A stretch of 11,506 bases of DNA from Alphaproteobacteria bacterium UBA1303 (lineage in GTDB: Bacteria; Pseudomonadota; Alphaproteobacteria; Micropepsales; Micropepsaceae): NCBI GenBank assembly GCA_002307315.1, contig DBTZ01000003.1:1-11506 (forward strand), read 5' to 3'. Under the pieces are notes generated by a model, which worked only from the letters and a program-made list of their open reading frames with translations, made no database searches and had not been told where the DNA came from. Positions 1-8,289 of this stretch are shown piece after piece; positions within the stretch are counted from its first letter, which is position 1, and every line of letters starts with the position of its first letter. The position numbers and the translations under genes were made by a program.

Positions 1-1904
<1,904 letters not shown>

Positions 1905-1940
1905 TATAATCGGGTGGCCGGGGTAAAATCTGGTCATGAC

Positions 1941-1971
1941 AAAAAGGCCGGTCGCTAGACCGGCCTTTTTT
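1941..1971. terminator. Bidirectional intrinsic terminator between rpoC and the S46 peptidase gene
   Basis: There is a perfect 13-bp inverted repeat: arm AAAAAGGCCGGTC at 1941-1953, loop GCTA, and arm GACCGGCCTTTTT at 1958-1970 followed by another T. The GC-rich core is flanked by A's on one side and T's on the other. It therefore gives a U-tract on both strands and can end rpoC transcription (plus) and the peptidase transcript (minus) at once. It lies in the 86-base gap between two convergent stop codons, exactly where such a shared terminator is expected. Confidence 0.92.
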
Positions 1972-1990
1972 CGTTTACGGATCAATCGCT

Positions 1991-4054
1991 CTATTGTCCA
2001 ATTAGCTCCGTTACCAGGTCGTTCATTCGATAGACCTTTCTCAGCGCCTCGGTGATTGCGGCGGTGGAAACGCCGACCGTGCGGTTTTTGGTCTCGTCGA
2101 AAAAATAGGCGCCGCCGAGGCTGTCGATGTTGCCGTCGAACGCCGTTCCGACCACTTCGCCGTTTGCATCGACCATCGGCGAACCGGAATTCCCGCCGAT
2201 GATGTCGTTGGTGGTGACGAAATTGAACACGGTATTCGGATCGACCTTGCCTTCGGCCTTTGCCCAACGCGGCGACAAGATATAGGGATCTTGCCCAGTT
2301 GCCCGTTCCCACAGCCCTTGGTAGGTCGTGAAGGGCTTGACCTCGGTTTCGCCGTTTTTCCAGCCGGCCACCTTGCCGTAGGATAGCCTGAGCGAAAAAT
2401 TGGCGTCGGGATAGGTGCCGGTGCCGTATACGGCAAACCGCGCCTTGGCGATTTTTTCCTGTGCCGGGCCGACCACCGCCGTTACCCGCTCGCGGTATTC
2501 CTTAAAGACGGCGCGCGCCGCCGGTTCGACCGAGCGGAAATAGACGATAAGGGGGTCGGTGGACGCATCGATCGCTTTGCTGCCGCCGTTCCACAACGCC
2601 TTGCGGACGGCGGGGTCGCCGAGTTCGCTGGCGGCCAGCCGGGCGGCGAGGGTTTGCGGCGAATCCTTGCCGAGAAAAATTTTGGTGCCTTCGGAGTCTG
2701 CGGTCAGCTTCTCGCGCAGCTTGGTTAGCCAGAACTCCAGGAGCAGCCGTTCGAGTTCGGGATAAACCGGCCGCACATCCATCAGACTCTTTTCGATCAG
2801 CGGCAGATCGGTATCGTTATATCCGGGCAGGCGGTCGCCGTTGGGCTTGTCGCGCTCGTAAGCGGTCCGCACCAGAGCTTCGGCATAGCCGTAGAGCGTC
2901 GAGCCGGTCGGGCCGACTTCCATCAGGTTGTAACGGTCGCGCAAGAGGTTAATGACGACGAGCGACTTGGCTATGTCGGCCCAGGGATCGCCGATTTGCG
3001 CTTTGAGTTTTGGATCGGCGGCGACCTTCGCCGCAAGCTCAAGGTCGGTCTTGCGCTTGTCGGCAATCACGCTCGACTCGATTAACGCTTTCTGGCGGCC
3101 GTAAAACGCCTTGAAACTGTTTTCGACGCTAAACAGCAGGCTTCTGGCAATGCGCGTGTGATCGGGACTTTCCGACGAAAAGCGGATCAGCCGGCCGCGC
3201 AGTTCCGCCAGCTTGATCAGATAGTCGGGCAGGGAACGGGCGCGCAAATTGTCCAACTGTGCGGCGGTCAGCAGACGCTCGGTCGAACCGGGGTTGCCCG
3301 ATATGAAGATCGCTTCGCCCGCCGTGGGCGGCTTGACGCTCCACTTCAGATGGTCCGGCGTTGCGACCGGTTTGCCGTTGTCGTAAAGCCGGACAAAGGA
3401 AAAATCGAGATCGTAGCGGGGGAAGTTGAAGTTGTCGGGATCGCCGCCGAAGAAGGCCATGCCTTCCTCCGGCGCCGCGACCAGCTTCAATTCTTTGTAG
3501 CGGCGGTAGGTATAGAGTTTGTATTGTCCGCCCTGATAGAAGTTCAGTACCTGGCAGCGGAATTTATCGCCCCTGCCGGCACAGTTGTCCTTCTCGATAC
3601 CGGCGATCACGGCATCGCGCGCCTTGATGTAGGCGTTGCCGGTCTTGCCTTCGCCTGCGTTGATGACGCGTGCGGTTACATCGTCGGTCTTCACCAGTAT
3701 TTCGGCCGTCATGCCGGGGCAAAATTTTTCCTCGCTGCGCGTGCGGGCAAAGAACCCGTCTTCGACGTAGTTGGTCTGGTCGGTCGACAGGTTCTGGGCG
3801 CACCCGCGTACACAGTGATGGTTGGTGAGCACCAGCCCGTCGGGGCTGACGATCGAGGCCGAGCAGCCGTTGAGCCGCACCGAGGCGGCGCGGAGCCGGT
3901 CGAGCCATTTTCGATCGATGTCGATAGCGTACTTCGTCTTGATCGCTTGGGCGGGAAAGTCGTCGAAGGTCCACATCCCTTCGTCGGCGAAGGCGGGGAC
4001 CGACAGCAACAAAACAAAGGCGGCTATGCCGGCTTCCGGCGTATGGTTCCTCAC
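1991..4054 (-). CDS. Secreted S46-family dipeptidyl-peptidase (DPP7-like)
   Basis: The predicted product is an exported serine dipeptidyl-peptidase of family S46 (clan PA), which removes dipeptides from peptide N-termini in the periplasm or at the cell surface. I place the start at GTG 4054 (687 residues). AAGGA lies 8 bases upstream, and the protein then opens with a clean signal peptide ending PAFA|DEG at about residue 23. An upstream in-frame GTG at 4096 has no Shine-Dalgarno sequence and would put 14 extra residues before the signal. The catalytic His is in TNHHC (about residue 80), the Asp probably in LDFSFVRLYD, and the nucleophile Ser is the first Ser of GGNSGSP (about residue 623, codon 2186-2188). 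Eighteen residues later the sequence reads FDGN. This Gly corresponds to Gly673 of DPP7, where the acid-specific DPP11 has Arg, so preference for hydrophobic or uncharged residues is inferred. Length fits the family (~700). The gene follows the receptor gene on the same strand after 116 bases containing a hairpin. Confidence 0.94.
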   Translation of the reverse strand: MRNHTPEAGIAAFVLLLSVPAFADEGMWTFDDFPAQAIKTKYAIDIDRKWLDRLRAASVRLNGCSASIVSPDGLVLTNHHCVRGCAQNLSTDQTNYVEDGFFARTRSEEKFCPGMTAEILVKTDDVTARVINAGEGKTGNAYIKARDAVIAGIEKDNCAGRGDKFRCQVLNFYQGGQYKLYTYRRYKELKLVAAPEEGMAFFGGDPDNFNFPRYDLDFSFVRLYDNGKPVATPDHLKWSVKPPTAGEAIFISGNPGSTERLLTAAQLDNLRARSLPDYLIKLAELRGRLIRFSSESPDHTRIARSLLFSVENSFKAFYGRQKALIESSVIADKRKTDLELAAKVAADPKLKAQIGDPWADIAKSLVVINLLRDRYNLMEVGPTGSTLYGYAEALVRTAYERDKPNGDRLPGYNDTDLPLIEKSLMDVRPVYPELERLLLEFWLTKLREKLTADSEGTKIFLGKDSPQTLAARLAASELGDPAVRKALWNGGSKAIDASTDPLIVYFRSVEPAARAVFKEYRERVTAVVGPAQEKIAKARFAVYGTGTYPDANFSLRLSYGKVAGWKNGETEVKPFTTYQGLWERATGQDPYILSPRWAKAEGKVDPNTVFNFVTTNDIIGGNSGSPMVDANGEVVGTAFDGNIDSLGGAYFFDETKNRTVGVSTAAITEALRKVYRMNDLVTELIGQ

Positions 4055-4134
4055 GGCGGCATTCCTTGCTTGCTTCGAAAAAGCGAAAATTGCCACCGTT
4101 CGGCTTAACGATCCACCCTATTCCATGCGGGTGG

Positions 4135-4162
4135 CGGCGAGAGGGCGGTGGCCCCCTCGCCG
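4135..4162. other. Strong GC hairpin between receptor and peptidase genes
   Basis: Arms GGCGAGAGGG (4136-4145) and CCCCCTCGCC (4152-4161) pair with one mismatch around the loop CGGTGG. One more C-G pair closes the base (4135/4162). It lies just after the receptor stop codon on the minus strand and about 80 bases before the peptidase start. No T-run follows on either side, so it is not a canonical intrinsic terminator. It could attenuate read-through or protect the 3' end of the receptor mRNA. The hairpin is seen; its role is inferred. Confidence 0.5.
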
Positions 4163-4170
4163 TTAACCGG

Positions 4171-6144
4171 TCATAAACTTTGGCGCAGCACCAGACGAAT
4201 GTCGCGTCCCGGCAACTCGATATCGTCCTTGTTGAACGATGCGGCGTTGCGTTGAACATCGTCGGTCAGATTATGACCTGCCAACGAAATTTCGAAGCCG
4301 GGCAACGGCCGCCAGGAAATATGTGCATTCAGTTCGATGTAGGACGGCGTCGGCGTGTCGGTGCGACCGAAATCGTTTTGCTTGCCGGCATAAAGGGTCA
4401 GGAAACCGACGTCGATATTCTTACTCCCCCAACCGAGACTGCCGCCGATGCGATAGGGCGGAATGCGCGGAACGTTGCCGCCGCCGTTTAGCGTCGCACG
4501 AACGTAGTCGCCCTGCATCGTTGCCGTAAGCGAGCCGCTGCCGATATCGAACAGCCGATACGATCCTTTACCCTCCAGGCCGCGGAAATGTGCGCCGGAT
4601 TGGACGTAGTTGAGCTCTTTCAAATCGCCGCCCGCGCCGCAAACGCCGTCGTCGTCGCACATCCGCCCGGAGAGCGAGCCGTAGACATAGTTGTCGAACC
4701 AACTGCTCCACAGGCTTCCTTCGAAGCTAAAGCGCCCGAGGTCGATCCGCGCGGTGCCTTCGAGCGAATTGGCGCGCTCGGTTTTCAGCCGCGGATCACC
4801 GGTCTCGAAGGTGCCCGGTCCGTCATGCCCGCCGCGGGCGAACAGCTCGGTCTGGGCCGGCGCACGGGCGGCGCTGGAAAATGTCAGGCCGAGCCTTAAG
4901 GCCTCCGTCGCATCGTAAATCAGGCTGGCCGCGCCGCTAAGAGGGATAAACTTACGTATCGTGTAGGCATCCGACGCCGGCGTGCCGGTGACGCGGACAT
5001 GCTCGATCCGTCCGCCGAGTTGCAGGCGTAAGCTATCCGCCAACGGTGCCTCGGTGAACAAAAAGCCGGCAAACGAAGTCGTATTGGCCGGAAAAAGATA
5101 GGAACTGTCTTCGCCCAGCGCCTGATATTCGCGGTGTTGCGCCTGAAAACCGATTGCCGATGCTAAGAACGGTCCAATGGCGCCGACCATCTGTTCGGCC
5201 CGCACATCCAATTCCCGGTTTTTGAAGGTGGTATTGACGCTACCGTCGGGGTTCTTTTCCTCGTGCGAGTAGTTGGCGTAGCCGGCATCGATATTGAGCG
5301 CGCCAAACGTATCGGTTCCCATGTCGAAGGACGAGCGGCCGAGCAGTTTGGTTTGTCGCATAAGAATGTAGGTTGAATCGCTGGGGATGCCGTATTTTGC
5401 GTCGTATTGCACCAGCGCCAAGCCGACATGGCTGCGGTCGCCGAAAAAGTAGGAGCTGCCGAGCGAAAAACCGTTGCCGTGGAAGAACGAATTGTCCTGG
5501 CGTCCGTCCGGCGTATCGTAATTGCCCGCGTTGCGGTGGAACCCGTCGAGATGAAAGGCGAAATCGCCGAGAGCGGCATCGCCGGAAACGGCGACCTGGC
5601 CGAGGCCGGCATTCGATCCGTATACGCCGGAAATTTCGCCAAATGCGCTATCGGGCAGCGTCAGCGGTACGCGGTTGTTGATTGCGTTGACCACGCCGCC
5701 GATCGCCTGACTGCCGTAGCGCAGAGTGGCGGCGCCGCGCACCACTTCGATGCTTTGCGCCGATAACGGATCGATCGGAACCCCGTGGTCGGGGCCGACG
5801 TCGGATACGTCGAAGGCGCCGATGCCGTCCTCCATCAGGCGGACGCGGTTGGAATCGAAGCCGCGGATAATGGGGCGGCTGGCGCCGGAAGCGAAGCTCG
5901 ATCCGGTGACGCCAGGAATGGTTTCCAGCGCGTCGGCAAGATTGCCGCCGCCGCTTTGCAAGATGTCTTTCCGATCGACCTTGCCGACGATGGACGCCGT
6001 GCCTTCGGCATCTTGCGAAAGCGGCGAAGCGGTGACGACGACGGTTTCGATGGTGCCGGGTGAGGCGACGGCGGCGGTTACTTCGGCGTTTGCGGCGGTG
6101 GCCAGGGCGGCAAAGGACGCCGCCGACAACAAGATCATGCGCAT
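4171..6144 (-). CDS. TonB-dependent outer-membrane receptor, ZnuD-like
   Basis: This is a 657-residue TonB-gated outer-membrane transporter. I start it at ATG 6144 (MRMILLSAAS), with GGAG 11 bases upstream, rather than at the TTG at 6165, which has no ribosome site. The signal peptide is residues 1-20 (ANA|EV). A TonB box ETVVVTA follows at about 33-39. The plug domain runs to about 150 and contains IRGFDSNRVRLMEDGIG and IEVVRGAATLRYGSQAIGG. The rest is the 22-strand beta-barrel, ending PGRDIRLVLRQSL. The segments SDVGPDHGVPIDPLSAQSIE and ELFARGGHDGPGTFETGDP resemble the ZnuD zinc receptor group. The substrate is therefore probably zinc or another metal complex, but this is family resemblance and the substrate is not shown. 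A loop CDDDGVC may form a disulfide. The upstream small His/Cys membrane protein (84 bases away) and the porin fit a metal-uptake locus. The ribosome site sits inside a small inverted repeat, TGTAC-GGA-GTACA (6152-6164). Confidence 0.93.
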   Translation of the reverse strand: MRMILLSAASFAALATAANAEVTAAVASPGTIETVVVTASPLSQDAEGTASIVGKVDRKDILQSGGGNLADALETIPGVTGSSFASGASRPIIRGFDSNRVRLMEDGIGAFDVSDVGPDHGVPIDPLSAQSIEVVRGAATLRYGSQAIGGVVNAINNRVPLTLPDSAFGEISGVYGSNAGLGQVAVSGDAALGDFAFHLDGFHRNAGNYDTPDGRQDNSFFHGNGFSLGSSYFFGDRSHVGLALVQYDAKYGIPSDSTYILMRQTKLLGRSSFDMGTDTFGALNIDAGYANYSHEEKNPDGSVNTTFKNRELDVRAEQMVGAIGPFLASAIGFQAQHREYQALGEDSSYLFPANTTSFAGFLFTEAPLADSLRLQLGGRIEHVRVTGTPASDAYTIRKFIPLSGAASLIYDATEALRLGLTFSSAARAPAQTELFARGGHDGPGTFETGDPRLKTERANSLEGTARIDLGRFSFEGSLWSSWFDNYVYGSLSGRMCDDDGVCGAGGDLKELNYVQSGAHFRGLEGKGSYRLFDIGSGSLTATMQGDYVRATLNGGGNVPRIPPYRIGGSLGWGSKNIDVGFLTLYAGKQNDFGRTDTPTPSYIELNAHISWRPLPGFEISLAGHNLTDDVQRNAASFNKDDIELPGRDIRLVLRQSL

Positions 6145-6228
6145 TTTGGTATGTACTCCGTACAAGAACGATATTCACAAACGCCTCCGCGCCGGAACGC
6201 GAAAGACGTGGCGATACGAACGTGAATG

Positions 6229-6606
6229 TCAGTCTTGTGACGGAGGGGCGCGGCCGCGCCAGGCGTGCGACCGGGCGACGACGAAAACGACGAGCGCCGT
6301 CAGCAGCGGGGCTGCAACGATCGCAAAAAAGACGGCGGGAACTGCCGGCGGGGCGGGCGCGATGAAATGGCCGGCGACTATCGCTTTCTGGCAAAGCAGG
6401 CAGTGATCGGCATCCGCCGGAGCCTTACTTTGGTTCGGCAACCCGTCGGCGGCGGCAATTTTCGCCGCGCCGTGGATGTGGGTCTGGATCAGGTATCCGC
6501 TAAAGACAAAGGCGCCGAGCGTAAACAGCACCAGCGCCAAACGCAGCTTTGCATGCGCAAAAAACGCACAAGCTCCGGCAACGTTACGGTGTTCTAGTTT
6601 CGTCAC
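6229..6606 (-). CDS. Small two-helix membrane protein with HxH and HCxxC motifs (DUF2946-like)
   Basis: This is a 125-residue membrane protein whose exact function is unknown. It starts at GTG 6606, with a weak GGAT about 8 bases upstream. It has a short basic N-terminus, a first membrane helix at about 22-40, and a periplasmic loop carrying THIHG (His43, His45) and ADADHCLLCQ (His68, Cys69, Cys72). A second helix spans about 88-110, and a basic tail SHAWRGRAPPS follows. The positive-inside rule places the His/Cys loop in the periplasm. Layout, motifs and tail look like the DUF2946 group, small proteins often found beside TonB receptors and metal genes; I assign this from memory at moderate confidence. 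Four or five potential metal ligands in one loop suggest binding of zinc, copper or iron, perhaps sensing metal or passing it on behind the neighbouring receptor. The gene lies between the porin (107 bases upstream) and the receptor (84 bases downstream), same strand. Confidence 0.82.
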   Translation of the reverse strand: MTKLEHRNVAGACAFFAHAKLRLALVLFTLGAFVFSGYLIQTHIHGAAKIAAADGLPNQSKAPADADHCLLCQKAIVAGHFIAPAPPAVPAVFFAIVAAPLLTALVVFVVARSHAWRGRAPPSQD

Positions 6607-6630
6607 GCTTTGCTATCCATATGCGTGGCT

Positions 6631-6659
6631 ATGCTAAAACGGCTGCCGGACCGGCGCAA
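6631..6659 (-). promoter_or_regulatory. Candidate sigma-70-type promoter for the small membrane protein and receptor
   Basis: On the minus strand TTGCGC (6659-6654) and TAGCAT (6636-6631) are separated by 17 bases. Each matches the -35 and -10 consensus at 4 of 6 positions. The implied start is about 18 bases ahead of the GTG at 6606. Spacing and location are right but the hexamers are poor, so the receptor and small protein may have their own promoter or may be read from the porin promoter. Confidence 0.28.
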
Positions 6660-6712
6660 CCGCATCGTACTTATCGGCACCTAACATCTCTGCAATGCGA
6701 CGGCAGCGACGA

Positions 6713-7918
6713 TCAGACATCCAGGCGGAGGTGTAGGAACGTCGCATGTGCCGATATTTGCGGTTTCCCGGTGTAAAATACGTCGGTATCGTCGCGATAT
6801 CGTAGCTTCTGCCAGCCGATCGCGGCGGAAAGATTGGCGTTTATCCGATAGCCGATCGCCGCCGCGTAACCGTTCAGGTCGATCGCTGGGTCGTCGATAC
6901 CGCCTTTGGCGGAGCCGTCGCTGTACTCCAAACCGAATGCCCAACCGTCGAATTCGAGCTTGGTGCTCAAGTGAGACGAATTCGTGTCGCCGCCGTGCCG
7001 CGACCTGTCGATGTCGAAACCGTAGGCGTTGCTTTTGTGATAAGCACCGCCAAACGAGAGTGTGGTGCCGGCAGTGATCGGGTAGGCGATTTCGCCGCCT
7101 ATCGCCCAATCGAACAGATCGGGCGCCGCTCCGGTTGCCAGCTTCTCGTCGATCTGCGCCGTGCCGATGCCACCGGAAAGACCAATCCGAAGCGGGCCGA
7201 TATCGCCGTTCCAGGTTGCGGCGAATTCCCATAAATTCTTCTGCCGGTCGGGCGTCGGCGGGCCGGCGTTGGCGAAAGGCAAAAAGGCTTTGCCTTGCGA
7301 CGGGGCATAAGAAGCGCCTAACTGAACGCCATAAATCTGCGGCGTGTAATAGGCGATCTTGGCGTAATTGAACGAGACCTCGACCGCGCTGTTGAGCGCA
7401 AAACGATCGATCAGAACGCCGCCGGTTGCTGGATCGCGGAAGAAGGTTGCGTTGTGGCTTTCCATCGAGGTTTCGTCGTTGACCACCGGCCCGGTTAGCG
7501 CCATCGCAAACGCGGCGCCGTCGGCCATGCCGATTTCCATCGTGCCGTAGGCGGTTTGCAGCCGGACATAGGCCTTCTGGACGAAATCGCTGTCGTAGTT
7601 ATCGGCGTTCAGCGCGTCGTGATAGAGGTAGAAAGACGATACCAGCGCCAGATCGGTTTCTTTGCCAAGGCTGCGTTCCAGCAGAGTGTCGAGCGTCGCC
7701 GCGCCGCCCGGCGCGGTTTTGTTCAGGCCGGTTGCCGAAGGTTGGAACGCAGTGGAAAGCGTGCCGTAGGCGCTGCCGCCGAGCATCAGATTGGCCAGCG
7801 ATGTCTTGAAAACAAGCGGGGGCATGCTCCAATCGGCCCAGCTCTGCGCCTCGATCGGCGCCGCCAGAATGATGAAAAGAGACAGCCGCCATAAATTTTT
7901 TCCCTTTTTATCTAACAT
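6713..7918 (-). CDS. Outer-membrane porin (general Gram-negative porin type)
   Basis: This 401-residue protein is predicted to form a 16-strand trimeric diffusion channel in the outer membrane. ATG 7918 is preceded by GGAG five bases upstream. The signal peptide MLDKKGKNLWRLSLFIILAA ends near PIEA|QSW. The mature part has no long hydrophobic stretch but regular alternating strands, such as YGTMEIGMADGAAFAMAL and KIAYYTPQIYGVQLGASYAP. The latter matches the strand pattern of alphaproteobacterial porins, where Y-x-P precedes G(F/V)Q(L/F)GASY. The protein ends FLHLRLDV; the usual terminal aromatic residue is replaced by Val, with aromatics just before it. It is the first gene of the same-strand set that continues with the small membrane protein and the receptor, and it is divergent from the ribosome-factor fusion gene. 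A Fur-like operator candidate sits 12-39 bases ahead of its start. The specific solute is unknown. Confidence 0.87.
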   Translation of the reverse strand: MLDKKGKNLWRLSLFIILAAPIEAQSWADWSMPPLVFKTSLANLMLGGSAYGTLSTAFQPSATGLNKTAPGGAATLDTLLERSLGKETDLALVSSFYLYHDALNADNYDSDFVQKAYVRLQTAYGTMEIGMADGAAFAMALTGPVVNDETSMESHNATFFRDPATGGVLIDRFALNSAVEVSFNYAKIAYYTPQIYGVQLGASYAPSQGKAFLPFANAGPPTPDRQKNLWEFAATWNGDIGPLRIGLSGGIGTAQIDEKLATGAAPDLFDWAIGGEIAYPITAGTTLSFGGAYHKSNAYGFDIDRSRHGGDTNSSHLSTKLEFDGWAFGLEYSDGSAKGGIDDPAIDLNGYAAAIGYRINANLSAAIGWQKLRYRDDTDVFYTGKPQISAHATFLHLRLDV

Positions 7919-7929
7919 GTTGGCTCCGC

Positions 7930-7957
7930 ATTATCTGCATATGAGAATTAATCGCAT
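7930..7957 (-). promoter_or_regulatory. Candidate Fur-family operator upstream of the porin gene
   Basis: Bases 7941-7957 read ATGAGAAT-T-AATCGCAT, an imperfect palindrome with 6 of 8 symmetric positions. It agrees with the classical Fur box half-sites ATGATAAT/ATTATCAT at 12 of 16 positions. Just beside it, 7930-7935 gives a perfect GATAAT hexamer on the minus strand, so hexamers are stacked as in extended Fur sites. It lies 12-39 bases upstream of the porin start, where bound repressor would block transcription or ribosome loading. It does not resemble the TTATAATATAA-type Zur site. Which member of the Fur family (Fur, Mur or Zur) would bind is unknown. Confidence 0.35.
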
Positions 7958-8065
7958 GTAGTATTTGACCTAAATGTAATTCAGATGCAATATCAATATT
8001 GTCGCGGACTGAAATGCAGGAGGATAATTCCCTGATTTTCGTGCGGATAAACGGTGAAAAAATCA

Positions 8066-8090
8066 CCAATCGACCCAACCGGTCGATCGG
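8066..8090. repeat. Inverted repeat in the divergent intergenic region
   Basis: CCAATCGACC (8066-8075) and GGTCGATCGG (8081-8090) are reverse complements with one mismatch, around the 5-base loop CAACC. The inner 7 bp are perfect. No T-run follows, so it is not a terminator. It may be a regulator-binding site in the 371-base gap (7919-8289) between the porin and fusion genes. No convincing gene was seen in that gap. Confidence 0.45.
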
Positions 8091-8198
8091 CGTTGGCGAT
8101 ATGCGCCGCAGGCAGGATTGCGTTTACGGAATCGCAGCTATGCGCAGCGGTATTTTTTGTTTCGCCGCGAGACCGCACTAATATCGTTTCGAATCGTC

Positions 8199-8216
8199 TC
8201 GAGGAGCGCTTCTCGA
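8199..8216. repeat. 18-bp near-perfect palindrome ahead of the ribosome-factor fusion gene
   Basis: TCGAGGAGCGCTTCTCGA is symmetric apart from one base-pair position. It lies 73-91 bases upstream of the ATG at 8290. A weak promoter candidate (TTGTTT at 8157-8162, 16 bases, TAATAT at 8179-8184) would place the transcript start just before it. The palindrome could then be an operator overlapping the initial transcribed region, or a hairpin in the leader. The palindrome is seen; the promoter and role are speculative. Confidence 0.42.
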
Positions 8217-8289
8217 AAGGCAGGGCCGCCGACAACAAGCATGATGGCGGTTTTTCGGATCGGAAGCGCGTAAAACAAGGAGAGCGAAG

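Noticed and set aside
3158..4108. A 316-codon frame opposite the S46 peptidase gene
   Set aside because: It is antisense to a gene with a complete catalytic triad and has no recognisable motif or ribosome site.
5648..6394. A 248-codon frame overlapping the receptor's 5' end and the small gene
   Set aside because: It is an Arg-rich shadow product in a different frame on the same strand as two well-supported genes.
6645..6653. CCGG-A-CCGG as a hairpin terminator after the porin gene
   Set aside because: The loop would be a single base and there is no T-tract, so it cannot form a useful stem-loop.
8152..8158. T-run after GCAGCTATGCGCAGCGG as a possible terminator
   Set aside because: The preceding bases form no stem longer than about three pairs, and no plus-strand gene ends before it.
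7999..8181. A 60-codon frame in the porin/fusion intergenic region
   Set aside because: It starts at TTG. The AGGAGG at 8018-8023 is inside the frame and too far from any usable start, and the product has no family resemblance or fold-like pattern.
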